From: Duganella sp. 1224
GTDB lineage: Bacteria; Pseudomonadota; Gammaproteobacteria; Burkholderiales; Burkholderiaceae_D
NCBI RefSeq assembly: GCF_013408245.1
Contig: NZ_JACBYS010000004.1
Location: 1 to 64,000 of the forward strand
Direction: 5' to 3'
Length of the DNA: 64,000 nt
Shown here: positions 39,492 to 49,750 of the stretch, piece after piece
Numbering within the stretch: the first letter of the stretch is position 1
Layout of the letters: each line of letters begins with the position of its first letter
Notes under the pieces: generated by a model
Told to the model about the DNA's origin: nothing
What the model saw: only the letters and a program-made list of their open reading frames with translations
The model's database searches: none
Position numbers and translations under genes: made by a program

Positions 39492-39944
39492 TCACACCGC
39501 GATGCGGGTCTCGAATTTACTGCGGAAAGTCGAGAAGTAAGCCTTCACATTCCGCACATTGGCATGGCTGGTGAATACCCGGTGCGCCAGCGCGTGATAG
39601 GCCGGCATATCCGCCACCTGCACCACCAGCACAAAGTCCGGCCCCGGCGCCACGCGATAGCACTGCAACACCGCCGCCTCGTTGGCCACCAGCGCTTCAA
39701 ACTCCACCATGCGCTCGGCCGCCTGGATATCCAGCGAGATTTCCACAAGCGCCGTCAGGCTGGGACCCACTTTCTCCGGCGCCACAATGGCCACTTCCCG
39801 CTGGATCACGCCAGACTCGCGCAATTGCTTGACCCGTCGCAAACAAGTGGGCGGCGACACGTGCACGGCCGCCGCCAGCTCGGCGTTGGTTTGCGCAGCA
39901 TCCATCTGCAACGCATTTAAGATACGACGATCTATTTCATCCAT
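39492..39944 (-). CDS. Lrp/AsnC family transcriptional regulator
   Basis: This 150-residue regulator has an N-terminal HTH (MDEIDRRILNALQMDAAQTNAELAAAVHVSPPTCLRRVKQL) and a C-terminal RAM domain (VLQCYRVAPGPDFVLVVQVADMPAYHAL). It is divergent from glmS. A GAAAT-N3-ATTTC inverted repeat upstream of its start is a candidate autoregulatory site. It is a different paralogue from the one beside putA. Confidence 0.87.
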   Translation of the reverse strand: MDEIDRRILNALQMDAAQTNAELAAAVHVSPPTCLRRVKQLRESGVIQREVAIVAPEKVGPSLTALVEISLDIQAAERMVEFEALVANEAAVLQCYRVAPGPDFVLVVQVADMPAYHALAHRVFTSHANVRNVKAYFSTFRSKFETRIAV

Positions 39945-39955
39945 ACGACTTCCAC

Positions 39956-39968
39956 GAAATAATATTTC
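39956..39968. promoter_or_regulatory. Inverted repeat GAAAT-N3-ATTTC upstream of AsnC-type gene
   Basis: The site is AT-rich and palindromic, 12 bp upstream of the regulator start and 109 bp from glmS. It resembles a short Lrp/AsnC operator. Function is inferred by position. Confidence 0.35.
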
Positions 39969-40076
39969 ACGCGATTAGTGTAATGAAATTTTATGCCAAA
40001 TATGGAAAGAATTAGAAAGCATATTTCACCATCGCTGCTCTACGATGGCTTCCTGACTTAATTGAAGAGGTTTCCC

Positions 40077-41906
40077 ATGTGCGGCATCGTCGGCGCGGTA
40101 GCGCAACGCAATATCACCCCCATCCTGCTGGAAGGCCTGAAACGCCTGGAATACCGCGGCTACGACTCCTGCGGCGTCGCCCTGCACGTGGATGGCCAGT
40201 TGCAACGCTCGCGCAGCACCTCGCGCGTGGCCGACCTGGAACACCAGATCGACGAAGCGCACCTCAAAGGCTTCACCGGCATCGCCCACACCCGCTGGGC
40301 CACGCACGGCGCGCCGGCCTCGCACAACGCCCACCCGCACTTCTCGCCGTCGGCCGACGCCGCGCGCGTGGCGCTGGTCCACAATGGCATCATTGAAAAC
40401 CACGACGAATTGCGCGCCGAACTGACCGCGCTCGGCTACGTCTTCCAGAGCCAGACCGACACCGAAGTCATCGCCCACCTGGTCGACCACATGTACAACG
40501 GCGACCTGTTCGACACCGTGCAGCAAGCCGTCAAGCGCCTGACCGGCGCCTACGCCATCGCCGTGTTCCACCGCGAAGAACCGCACCGCGTGGTGGCCGC
40601 GCGCCAGGGCTCGCCGCTGATCGTCGGCCTCGGCCAGGGCGAAAACTTCGTTGCCTCGGACGCCATGGCGCTGGCCGGCACCACCGACCAGATCATCTAC
40701 CTCGAAGAAGGCGACGTGGTCGACCTGCAACTGGGGCGCGTGTGGATCGTCGACAGCCACGGCAAGCAAGTGCAGCGCGACGTCAAAACCGTGCAGGCGC
40801 ACACCGGCGCGGCCGAACTCGGCCCCTACCGCCACTACATGCAGAAAGAAATCTTCGAACAACCGCGCGTCATCGGCGATACGCTGGAAGGCGTCACCGG
40901 CATCATGCCCGAACTGTTCGGCGACGGCGCCTACAACGTCTTCAAGCAGATCGACCGCCTGCTGATCCTGGCCTGCGGCACCAGCTACTACTCTGGCCTG
41001 ACCGCCAAGTACTGGATCGAATCGGTGGCCAAGATCCCGGTCAACGTCGAAATTGCCAGCGAATACCGCTACCGCGACAGCGTGCCGCACCCCAATACGC
41101 TGGTCGTCACCATCTCGCAAAGCGGCGAAACGGCCGACACGCTGGCCGCGCTCAAGCATGCGCGCAGCCTTGGCATGGAACACACGCTGACCATCTGCAA
41201 CGTCGCCACCAGCGCCATGGTGCGCGAATGCAAGCTGGCCTACATCACCCGCGCCGGCGTCGAAGTGGGTGTGGCCTCGACCAAGGCCTTCACCACCCAA
41301 CTGGCCGGCCTGTTCCTGCTGACGCTGGCGCTGGCGCAAGTCAACGGCTGCCTGAGCGACGCCGAAGAAGCCGAACACCTGAAAGCCATGCGCCACCTGC
41401 CGGTCGCCATCGCCGCCGTGCTGGCGCTGGAACCGCAGATCATCGCCTGGGCCGAAGATTTCGCCCGCAAGGAAAACGCCCTGTTCCTCGGCCGCGGCAT
41501 GCACTACCCGATTGCGCTCGAAGGCGCGCTCAAGCTCAAAGAGATTTCCTACATCCACGCCGAAGCCTACCCGGCGGGCGAACTGAAGCATGGCCCGCTG
41601 GCGCTGGTGACGGAAGAAATGCCGGTGGTCACGGTGGCGCCGAACGACGCGCTGATCGAAAAGCTGAAATCCAACATGCAGGAAGTGCGCGCGCGCGGCG
41701 GCCAACTGTACGTCTTTGCCGACGTCGACTCGCGCATCACCTCGGGCGAAGGCGTACACGTGATCCGCCTGCCGGAACACTACGGCCTGCTGTCCCCAAT
41801 CCTGCACGTGGTCTCGCTGCAACTGCTGGCCTACCACGCCGCCGTCGCCCGCGGCACCGACGTGGACAAGCCGCGCAACCTGGCCAAATCGGTTACGGTG
41901 GAGTAA
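40077..41906 (+). CDS. glmS: Glutamine-fructose-6-phosphate aminotransferase (isomerizing)
   Basis: GlmS makes glucosamine-6-phosphate, the entry into amino-sugar synthesis used later by GlmU. The 609-residue protein starts with the catalytic cysteine after Met ([12 protein letters not shown]), has the class II glutaminase domain (about 1-220) and two SIS domains ([11 protein letters not shown] and [39 protein letters not shown]). The start at 40077 has GAAGAGG upstream. The AsnC-type gene and DnaA-box spacer separate it from glmU. Confidence 0.97.
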   Translation: MCGIVGAVAQRNITPILLEGLKRLEYRGYDSCGVALHVDGQLQRSRSTSRVADLEHQIDEAHLKGFTGIAHTRWATHGAPASHNAHPHFSPSADAARVALVHNGIIENHDELRAELTALGYVFQSQTDTEVIAHLVDHMYNGDLFDTVQQAVKRLTGAYAIAVFHREEPHRVVAARQGSPLIVGLGQGENFVASDAMALAGTTDQIIYLEEGDVVDLQLGRVWIVDSHGKQVQRDVKTVQAHTGAAELGPYRHYMQKEIFEQPRVIGDTLEGVTGIMPELFGDGAYNVFKQIDRLLILACGTSYYSGLTAKYWIESVAKIPVNVEIASEYRYRDSVPHPNTLVVTISQSGETADTLAALKHARSLGMEHTLTICNVATSAMVRECKLAYITRAGVEVGVASTKAFTTQLAGLFLLTLALAQVNGCLSDAEEAEHLKAMRHLPVAIAAVLALEPQIIAWAEDFARKENALFLGRGMHYPIALEGALKLKEISYIHAEAYPAGELKHGPLALVTEEMPVVTVAPNDALIEKLKSNMQEVRARGGQLYVFADVDSRITSGEGVHVIRLPEHYGLLSPILHVVSLQLLAYHAAVARGTDVDKPRNLAKSVTVE

Positions 41907-42072
41907 CGTTGGCCGGTCGCTTTGCCGTGATTTAAATTAACTAAAGTAGTGGTGTTTTTACAGGGCTTCCAAGGGAAACGACAAAAAAAATTCAGGTAAT
42001 GGATTTTTCGACTAAACTTCCGACCTTTTCGCTTTAGTCGCCTGTTCTGCGCTGCAATCAGCGTAGAACAGG

Positions 42073-42531
42073 CTACCATTTGCAGCGGATATTCAATATC
42101 GTCCTACGCTTTTCTGTGGCGTAAGTAACTGAGCACTCGGTGGCATTGTCATCTATTCGTTTTGACAGGATCGCGTCGTGGCGCCCATCCTCTCCATAGA
42201 AGCAAGCCATCCATTTTTCAGACCCGGTCATCTCGCGTAGCTGGGTCCATTTTTCAATGTCCTGGCCATGAAGCTTACCGACGAAGCTCGGCTTCGAAAT
42301 CGTCATGGTGGAAGGCGGCCCCCACATGAGCCCGGCCGAGACCAAGGGCAGGCCCGGCTGGAACTCAAACGGCACGAACGCTGTCCAGCCTGCAGGTACC
42401 CGGGTAATCGCGATGGAACTGCGCGGTATCTCAGTTGGACATTCAATGCGGTGATCTGCCCCGGCAGCGGGACCTACTCCCATCAAGATCGTGGTAGCTG
42501 CAGCAAGCAGAGGAATGGCATAGTTCGTCAT
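42073..42531 (-). CDS. STY0301 family exported protein, presumed T6SS immunity protein
   Basis: This 152-residue protein has a signal peptide (MTNYAIPLLAAATTILMGVGPAAGA) and conserved cysteines (IECPTEIP, WMACFYGEDG, ATECSVTYA, NIRCKW), the pattern I know from STY0301-type proteins. It starts 4 bp after the amidase stop. T6SS peptidoglycan amidases are usually followed by a periplasmic immunity protein, so this is inferred to protect against that effector. Binding is not shown by sequence. Confidence 0.7.
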   Translation of the reverse strand: MTNYAIPLLAAATTILMGVGPAAGADHRIECPTEIPRSSIAITRVPAGWTAFVPFEFQPGLPLVSAGLMWGPPSTMTISKPSFVGKLHGQDIEKWTQLREMTGSEKWMACFYGEDGRHDAILSKRIDDNATECSVTYATEKRRTILNIRCKW

Positions 42532-42535
42532 GACC

Positions 42536-42952
42536 TTACCTGTGTTCGATTACGTAGAAGGCGTCAGCATTATCGCTTGCTCGGGGGAAGGAGCCATCAG
42601 GGCGCAGTTTCATGTGCAGCGATTTGATATAGCGTGCCGAGATTCTGGGCTTTTTGCCCCGGCCGTTGCCGTCCTTCCATTGGTCGATTACCCAGAAGCC
42701 ATCGCCAGGCGCTCCGTGACGAAGAAAAAAAGCCGCATGGTTACCTTTGTCATTGTTTGGGTAACGCCCATGAACGAAAGTCGCAATGGCAGTGCCCGGC
42801 GCTACGTTCTTGTTGTCCAGCACGCGCGCTCCCGCTGTCCAGATTCGGTGGTCGGGGACATCAGCATAATAGCGAACCAACTCGACACAGTCGCCCGTTC
42901 CAACCTTGGGTTGACGCTCTAGCGTTGCAGCCTGCGGATAAATGTAAGGCAT
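42536..42952 (-). CDS. BPSL0067 family protein, Tae2-like T6SS peptidoglycan amidase effector
   Basis: This 138-residue protein resembles the BPSL0067 family. It has a papain-like Cys-His pair: Cys22 in GTGDCVELVRYY and His72 in GNHAAFF. A hydrolase of this type cleaves peptide crosslinks in the target cell wall. No signal peptide is present, as expected for a T6SS cargo. It is encoded between Hcp (16-bp spacer) and the presumed immunity gene. The family name and T6SS role are from memory of the group. Confidence 0.75.
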   Translation of the reverse strand: MPYIYPQAATLERQPKVGTGDCVELVRYYADVPDHRIWTAGARVLDNKNVAPGTAIATFVHGRYPNNDKGNHAAFFLRHGAPGDGFWVIDQWKDGNGRGKKPRISARYIKSLHMKLRPDGSFPRASDNADAFYVIEHR

Positions 42953-42967
42953 GTCAGATAGCTAAGG

Positions 42968-43459
42968 TCAGATAGGCCGATTACTGGATGCGCACCAGCC
43001 TCCGCTTGTATTGCCGCCAACACCGCCGCTTATTTTTTGCCGGGTGTAGCGCCATTTAATCTTCCCAAACTTCAGGCTAACCTGTTCGGTCAATACGTCG
43101 CCAGGCGATATGCTGGGTGCCAGATGGGCGATCAGCACATTCTCCATTTCGATCTCATAATACTTGACGCGTTGCCCATCGCCGTCTGCGCGCAAAAACT
43201 CAATGTTGGCTTTGCGAAAGACATTGCCGCACGCGCAGTGCTGGGCCAACATTGGTGAGGCCAGGTCGACAAGCTTGGTGAGGCTAATGTCGCTGAGTTC
43301 GCAGCGTTCTGCCGTGTGACCGGCACCGGTGGAAGCAGTGGCGGATTTGGGTTGCGACATGAGCCAGCTCACGGAGGTGCACTCGATCCAACCTTGATGT
43401 TCGTCGTCGGAGGATTCGCCTTTAATGCCGTCAATTTGAAGGTAGACATCGATAGCCAT
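42968..43459 (-). CDS. hcp: Hcp family type VI secretion tube protein
   Basis: This 163-residue Hcp forms the inner tube ring and can carry small effectors in its lumen. It has the typical N-terminus MAIDVYLQIDGIKGES, HQGWIECTSVSW, STGAGHTAERCELSDISLTK, and the C-terminal YTRQKISGGVGGNTSGGW. It is the first gene of a three-gene unit hcp-amidase-immunity. No tss genes are in the window, so it must work with a machine encoded elsewhere. Confidence 0.92.
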   Translation of the reverse strand: MAIDVYLQIDGIKGESSDDEHQGWIECTSVSWLMSQPKSATASTGAGHTAERCELSDISLTKLVDLASPMLAQHCACGNVFRKANIEFLRADGDGQRVKYYEIEMENVLIAHLAPSISPGDVLTEQVSLKFGKIKWRYTRQKISGGVGGNTSGGWCASSNRPI

Positions 43460-43883
43460 GATTGCTCCAGTCGCGATGTGTGCGCATGGCTTTATTGTTA
43501 CCCTGAGTCTGCTCGCCTAATCTGCTGCCAATCAAAGCACGGTCATAATTGTTGGTTTTGGGATTTTTTTGAAGTTGCTACTTGAAACCGGTATTTTTCC
43601 CGGAGGTTCCGTCTTCCAGGAGAGGCGGCGAGGAGCCTATTTGAGAGCCACAATATTAACATCATCGAGAGGTGTTTGCCCTGCAGCAGGCTTTTGATCA
43701 GGTAACCGATCCAGCGGAAAACTGAGCGGACTGGTTGAGTGGCATCCAGCACCGGGGATCAAATTTGACCTGTTGCTGCAGTGCCAGCTCGCCAATCGTT
43801 CGTAAGCGTCTGCCCAGTGACGTCTTGAGTTGTTTGGTAATTTGATCGATGATGGCGTCACACCGCTGGGAGGCGGCATTATC
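43460..43883. other. Non-coding region between hcp and the IS66 remnant
   Basis: About 420 bp without a credible gene. The base composition looks AT-richer than the neighbours. Short ORFs are present on the minus strand (for example 43637-43930), but none matches a family I know. It probably includes remnants of lost DNA. Confidence 0.45.
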
Positions 43884-44030
43884 TCAGAGAGCTGCTGACA
43901 GATTACAGTCCCAAGGCAAGAATTCATCAACCCGGTTGACGGGATGATCGGCGATATGCGTCAGCACGTGAAGCAACCAGGCTGAGGGGTCGACACCATT
44001 CAGCTTGGCCGTGCCGATCAACGAGTAGTT
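43884..44030 (-). pseudogene. IS66 family transposase C-terminal fragment
   Basis: The frame encodes [20 protein letters not shown], then [20 protein letters not shown], the characteristic end of IS66 TnpC. Only about 45 residues remain, joined at 44030 to unrelated sequence. No intact IS or terminal repeats are seen. It marks an old insertion and deletion event inside the second T6SS unit. Confidence 0.75.
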
Positions 44031-44248
44031 ATAGCCGGCGAGGGACTTGACGCGCCCCCCACCCAGCACCCTTTGCACCCGCTCGTCGTTGAAGTACACG
44101 ATCTTGATCCTCGGGTGCTCATAAAGAGGCAGATCAGCTTGACCGTGGCCTCAAGGTCGTACTCCCTCTGCCTGTAGCTGCAGCGCGCGGCTTGGCCGGT
44201 TATGTAGTCCTTGCGGACCGGCCGGCAGTCCAGCTCGATGCCCTTCAT
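44031..44248 (-). pseudogene. Fragment of an unidentified gene, probably a T6SS effector, cut by IS66
   Basis: Directly overlapping the stop of the hcp remnant (ATGA) is an ATG opening MKGIELDCRPVRKDYITGQA, with three cysteines early on. The reading shifts frame near 44130 to [20 protein letters not shown], which runs into the IS66 fragment. I do not recognise the family. Its place after an hcp copy suggests an effector, by analogy with the intact unit. Confidence 0.45.
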
Positions 44249-44428
44249 TTGTTACTGGCGAGGCGCCAGCCGCCAGCCGTGTTCCCGCCAGCGAAATGGT
44301 GCGCTGCTCGCAGCGCTCGGCGGTGTGGCCATCTCCGGTCGAAGCCGTAGCAATGCGAGGTTGCATGACCCCGAAATAGGCGCTGGATATTTCGATCCAG
44401 CCTTGATGATCCGAGTCGGCAGTGCACG
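44245..44428 (-). pseudogene. Second hcp copy, decayed
   Basis: One frame reads DSDHQGWIEISSAYFGVMQ and STGDGHTAERCEQRTISLA, matching residues in the intact Hcp. After ISLA the homology jumps in another frame to the C-terminal signature GGNTAGGWRLASNK and a stop. Most of the middle is deleted with a frameshift, and the N-terminus is degraded. Confidence 0.8.
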
Positions 44429-44470
44429 CGGCTTTGCCGCTCGTGCTATGCGGCTTGCCGGCACCATATG

Positions 44471-44995
44471 TCAGGAGCCGGCGCACAGGTAGTAGCGCCC
44501 TTCTCCGCTCTGCTCGACGTCGATGCTGGCGCTGGCCAGGCGTTTTCTCATGTCCTCCTGGCAGGCTTCGCGCTTGAACACGTCGGCCGGTGTGGCCGGC
44601 TGGCCGATGCAGCCCAGTTGCGGCCACAGCGCGGCCAGCGCGCGCAGTCCGCTGGCCGGCCCTTCGGCCACCATCTGGCGGCTGCCGACGGACTTGACTA
44701 ACACGCGCGGCTTAACGGCGGCGGCGATTTCCTTGCGCAGCCGTTCCAGCTCGGCCGCCTTCTTGTCGCCGCTGAAGTGGTCGTCGTAAAAGCAGACCGG
44801 GTAGCTTCTGCTCTGGTGGGGCACCGCCACCACCGGCACCGCTGTCGCGCTGGGCGTGGGGTCGGTGGCCACGCGTGCGTCGGCCGGCGGCAGGTAGGTG
44901 ATGTTGACCGCCTCGATGAAGACATCGGCTTGCGGCGCGGCGCAGCCGCCGAGGACGACCGCCAGCAGGCCGACGCGGACAGGTTGGATGTTCAC
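44471..44995 (-). CDS. Predicted lipoprotein of unknown function
   Basis: This 174-residue protein has an N-terminal signal with lipobox LGGC (MNIQPVRVGLLAVVLGGCAAP, Cys18). The mature part holds PVCFYDDHFSGDKKAAELERL and a C-terminal segment with four more cysteines (LGCIG, REACQED, YYLCAGS plus the earlier Cys). I recognise no family. It starts 13 bp after the stop of the glycine-run protein, so the two are probably co-transcribed and may act together at the envelope. Confidence 0.7.
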   Translation of the reverse strand: MNIQPVRVGLLAVVLGGCAAPQADVFIEAVNITYLPPADARVATDPTPSATAVPVVAVPHQSRSYPVCFYDDHFSGDKKAAELERLRKEIAAAVKPRVLVKSVGSRQMVAEGPASGLRALAALWPQLGCIGQPATPADVFKREACQEDMRKRLASASIDVEQSGEGRYYLCAGS

Positions 44996-45008
44996 GGCAG
45001 CCTCTGTC

Positions 45009-46472
<1,464 letters not shown>

Positions 46473-46597
46473 AGTGCCTCCTGTTGTGGTTGAGAAAAGT
46501 CACATATGGCGCTGCGAATTGCCTGCGCTGCGATGCAGTGTGCGCGCATGCTGCCTGGGTGGGAATGGTGCAATTGCATTACGAGTTGAGGCGAACA

Positions 46598-47551
46598 ATG
46601 GACTACAACGACTACCTGTTGCAGCTTTACCGCGGCACGCGGGAAGTGCCGGTCGATGAATTTCCCGCCTTCGCCTTCGCGGCCACCGCCCAGGTGCTGA
46701 CCTTTGATTCGGCGCGCATCATGTCGCTGGAAACCGGCGACGCCAACGCCGTCGTGCATGCCTCGCTCACCCATAACGAACCGGACTCGCTGCATCTGGA
46801 CTGGGAGGCCATCAGCAGTCTGGACACGGTGTTGCAGTCGGCCATGGCGCGTCCGCACCAGGCCTATGCCTACACCGCCCGCGACCTGTTTGCCGGTAGT
46901 GGCTACGCGGTGGTGCGCGACTATGCGGACCGCTATCGCCACGCCAACGGCCTGGTGCTGGCGGCGCAAGAGCCGCAGTCCGGTTACTGGGAAGGCTTGT
47001 CGCTGTTTCGCGCGCGCGAAGCCAGTCTGTTTTCCGCCGCCGACGAGCGCCTGTTGCAGGCGCTGGCGCCCCACTTTCGCCAGGCGCTGGCGATCAGCCG
47101 CTCGCGCGACACCAGCGCCGGGGGCGGCGCGTGCGCGATGGCGGTGGTCACGCCGTCCGGCGATCTGGAATATTGCACGCCGCAATTTGTGCGGCTGGTG
47201 AATCTGGAATGTCCGTCATGGCGCGGGCAGCGCTTGCCGGACCGGGTGATGGCGGCGCTGTCGCGGGTCGGCGTGATGGCGTTTCGTGGCGCGCGGGTCA
47301 AGATGAGGGTGCGGCGTCACCGGGGCCTGCTGTTTGTCTACGCCATGACCGACCAGCCGCTGGCGCGGCTGTCGGAGCGCGAACTGATGGTGGCGCGCCT
47401 GTTCAGCCAGGGTTATTCGCACAAGGAGGTGGCGCGCGCCTTGCAGATCGCGCCGGCCACCGCGCGCAATTTTATCCAGAAGATTTACGACAAACTGGAG
47501 GTGCGCGACAAGGCCGCGCTGGCCTTGCGCATCGGCCCGGCCGACGCCTGA
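46598..47551 (+). CDS. LuxR family transcriptional regulator
   Basis: This 317-residue regulator has a C-terminal GerE-type HTH (LARLSERELMVARLFSQGYSHKEVARALQIAPATARNFIQKIYDKLEV). The N-terminal 240 residues look GAF/PAS-like and lack an evident acyl-homoserine lactone domain. The start MDYNDYLLQL at 46598 has GAGG upstream; earlier in-frame codons are not convincing. Its divergence from the glycine-run operon suggests it regulates that unit. Confidence 0.85.
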   Translation: MDYNDYLLQLYRGTREVPVDEFPAFAFAATAQVLTFDSARIMSLETGDANAVVHASLTHNEPDSLHLDWEAISSLDTVLQSAMARPHQAYAYTARDLFAGSGYAVVRDYADRYRHANGLVLAAQEPQSGYWEGLSLFRAREASLFSAADERLLQALAPHFRQALAISRSRDTSAGGGACAMAVVTPSGDLEYCTPQFVRLVNLECPSWRGQRLPDRVMAALSRVGVMAFRGARVKMRVRRHRGLLFVYAMTDQPLARLSERELMVARLFSQGYSHKEVARALQIAPATARNFIQKIYDKLEVRDKAALALRIGPADA

Positions 47552-47563
47552 GCGCCGGGCTGA

Positions 47564-47956
47564 TCAGGCGAGTTTCGCCAGCGCCTCTGCCACCGCCTCC
47601 GGCACCGACGGGCGGCCGTTGACGAAGCAGGTGGCGACGAAGGTGGCGTCCGCGTACACCTCGCCGCCCACCTTGATCTGCTGGAAGAAGTTGACGCGGT
47701 TGCGCTTCTCGTGTTTCTGCAATTCGCAGGTCACTTCGACCTGGTCGTCCTTGGTCAGGCTCTTGCGGAAACGCAGCGAGTATTCCAGCACCATGTACAT
47801 CTTGCCCTGCTTGAATTCCTCCTCGATGTCGATGCCGAGCGCTTCTTTCATGAACGCGTGGCGCGTCCATTCCATGTAGAACGGGTAGTACAGCCCGTCG
47901 ACGACGCCCTGAAAATCGATGTGGGCGGGATTGACTTCGTAATGCTTGGTGAACAT
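47564..47956 (-). CDS. Acyl-CoA thioesterase (4-hydroxybenzoyl-CoA thioesterase-like)
   Basis: This 130-residue hotdog-fold thioesterase starts MFTKHYEVNPAHIDFQGVVDGLYYPFYMEWTRHAFM, with the family's Asp position in HIDFQGVV. YbgC/FadM-type enzymes hydrolyse acyl-CoA. The start at 47956 is preferred to a longer reading that overlaps the LysR gene. It is convergent with the LuxR-type gene and only 4 bp after the LysR stop. Confidence 0.83.
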   Translation of the reverse strand: MFTKHYEVNPAHIDFQGVVDGLYYPFYMEWTRHAFMKEALGIDIEEEFKQGKMYMVLEYSLRFRKSLTKDDQVEVTCELQKHEKRNRVNFFQQIKVGGEVYADATFVATCFVNGRPSVPEAVAEALAKLA

Positions 47957-47960
47957 GGCT

Positions 47961-48854
47961 TTAACCTTTGATGAGATGAGAGACGGCAAAGTCGATGAAG
48001 CGGCGCACGCGGCTGGGCATGTCGGTGCGCTGCGCATAGTAGAGATACAGGCCCATGCGGTCGCTGGTGGTGTGCGTCAGCAGCGGCACCAGTTCGCCCG
48101 ACTGCAACGGCGCGGTGGCGTTGATGCTGTCGATCTGGCCGATGCCGATGCCGTTCAGCACCGCCTGCATTTCGGCCTCGGGGTCGCTGCAGCAGACCAC
48201 GTAGGGCATGGTCTGGTACTGCGTTTCGCCGTTGACGTTGAATTCCCACGGCACCGGCCGCCCGGTGCCGGGCTGGCGGTAACCGATGCAGTGGTGGCGG
48301 GCCAGGCTGTCGATGGTGTCGGGCGCGCCATGCTGGGCCAGGTAGGCTGGCGTGGCGCACACCACCAGCCGGATCGGGAACAGGCGGCGCGACACCACTT
48401 GCGCGGTCGGCGCGTTGCCGGCCTTGAAGCCGAGGTCGATCCGTTCGCCGACCGTGTCGGTGCTGCCGTCTTCCAGTACCAGGTCGAAGCTGACGCCCGG
48501 ATGCAGCCGGCTGAACTCGGCCACCAGCGGCATCAGCACCTTGCGCCCGACCGCGCCGCCGGCGCTGATGCGGATCAGGCCGACGTCCTCGCGGGCGGCG
48601 TGCTTGACGCGGTTGAGGGCGCTGGTAAAGCCTTCCATGCTGGCGCGCACCGAGTCCAGCAGCAACTGGCCGTCCTCGGTCAGCGCGCTTTTGCGGGTGG
48701 TGCGGTGGAACAGGCGCACGCCCAGGTGCTGCTCCAGCTGCCGCACCGTCTTGCTGACGGCCTGCGGTGTCGTGCCCTGGGCGGTGGCGGCGCGGTTGAA
48801 GCTGCCCAGCTCGGCAGCCCGTATGAAGGTGGAAATCGCGCGCAGTTCGTCCAT
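47961..48854 (-). CDS. LysR family transcriptional regulator, probable regulator of the SDR gene
   Basis: This 297-residue LysR protein begins MDELRAISTFIRAAELGSFNRAATAQGTTPQAVSKTVRQLEQHLGV, an HTH of the CrgA-like group. It is divergent from an SDR gene, the usual sign that it controls that gene. An ACAAC-N5-GTTGT inverted repeat lies in the shared spacer. The thioesterase gene follows with 4-bp spacing and may be co-transcribed. Confidence 0.88.
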   Translation of the reverse strand: MDELRAISTFIRAAELGSFNRAATAQGTTPQAVSKTVRQLEQHLGVRLFHRTTRKSALTEDGQLLLDSVRASMEGFTSALNRVKHAAREDVGLIRISAGGAVGRKVLMPLVAEFSRLHPGVSFDLVLEDGSTDTVGERIDLGFKAGNAPTAQVVSRRLFPIRLVVCATPAYLAQHGAPDTIDSLARHHCIGYRQPGTGRPVPWEFNVNGETQYQTMPYVVCCSDPEAEMQAVLNGIGIGQIDSINATAPLQSGELVPLLTHTTSDRMGLYLYYAQRTDMPSRVRRFIDFAVSHLIKG

Positions 48855-48874
48855 GCGGGCAGTATAGCCGATTA

Positions 48875-48889
48875 ACAACCGTTAGTTGT
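48875..48889. promoter_or_regulatory. Candidate LysR operator ACAAC-N5-GTTGT
   Basis: A dyad of five bases on each side lies 20 bp from the LysR start and about 97 bp from the SDR start. It is of the size and place expected for a LysR binding site but does not strictly contain T-N11-A. Confidence 0.4.
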
Positions 48890-48985
48890 GATTGATATCG
48901 CCGCGCCCTGACTACCGGCATTGCCCGCCGCTCCGTAAAGTGGTTCCCGTCAACCGACACCATATCCAACCCAAGGAGAACCAAG

Positions 48986-49750
48986 ATGACCACTACCAAT
49001 CTGAGCGGCCGTGTTGCCGTGATCACCGGCGCGTCCAGCGGCATGGGCCGCGCCACCGCGCTGTTGCTGGCTTCCCGTGGCGCCAAGGTGGCGTTGCTGG
49101 CGCGCCGCAAGGATGCGCTGGAGGCGCTGGCGGCGGAAATCCACGCCCGGGGCGGCGACGCGCTGGCGCTGGTCACCGATGTCACCGACCAGGCGTCGGT
49201 GCAGGCGGCGGCGGCCGCCGTGCTGGCCCACTACGGCAATGCCGATCTGGTGTTTAACAACGCCGGGTTGATGCTGCCGGGCGCCATCGGCAACCAGCCG
49301 CAGCGCGAATGGGAATCGCAGATCGACCTCAACGTGACCGGCGCCATGCGCGTGATCCAGGCCTTCGTGCCGCAACTGGAAGCCGCCGCCGCCGAGGGCA
49401 AGGCGGTCGACCTGATCAACACCTCGTCGATCGCCGGCCAGTACGTGTATGGCTATTTCGCGGTGTACTCGGCCACCAAGGCCTTCGTCAGCCACCTGAC
49501 GCGCCATTTGCGGCTGGAGCTGGGACCGAAGAACATCCGCGTTTCGGTCATCGAGCCGGGCATCACCGAGACTGAGCTGCAGAGCCACTTCACTTTCCAG
49601 GGCGCCATCGACTGGCTGCAAAACGCCGCGCAGTCGATCGAGTTCCTGAAGGCGGAGGACATCGCCACCGCGGTCGAGTTCATCGTCTCGCTGCCGAAGC
49701 GCGTCAACATGCAGCAGATGGTGATCATGCCGACCCGCGAGGGCATCTGA
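48986..49750 (+). CDS. Short-chain dehydrogenase/reductase
   Basis: This 254-residue classical SDR has the cofactor motif TGASSGMGRATALLL, NNAG, the serine in INTSSIAGQ, and the active-site YSATK. The substrate is unknown. The basic residues ARRKD after beta 2 suggest NADP preference. It is divergent from a LysR regulator and convergent with map; their stop codons are adjacent. Confidence 0.88.
   Translation: MTTTNLSGRVAVITGASSGMGRATALLLASRGAKVALLARRKDALEALAAEIHARGGDALALVTDVTDQASVQAAAAAVLAHYGNADLVFNNAGLMLPGAIGNQPQREWESQIDLNVTGAMRVIQAFVPQLEAAAAEGKAVDLINTSSIAGQYVYGYFAVYSATKAFVSHLTRHLRLELGPKNIRVSVIEPGITETELQSHFTFQGAIDWLQNAAQSIEFLKAEDIATAVEFIVSLPKRVNMQQMVIMPTREGI

Noticed and set aside
39133..39495. 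A 120-codon frame on the minus strand in the DnaA-box spacer
   Set aside because: The frame has no ribosome site or family match and would read through the motif array, which better explains the sequence.
43637..43930. A 97-codon frame on the minus strand after the IS66 fragment
   Set aside because: No family match and it is in a decayed region; it is better described as non-coding remnant.
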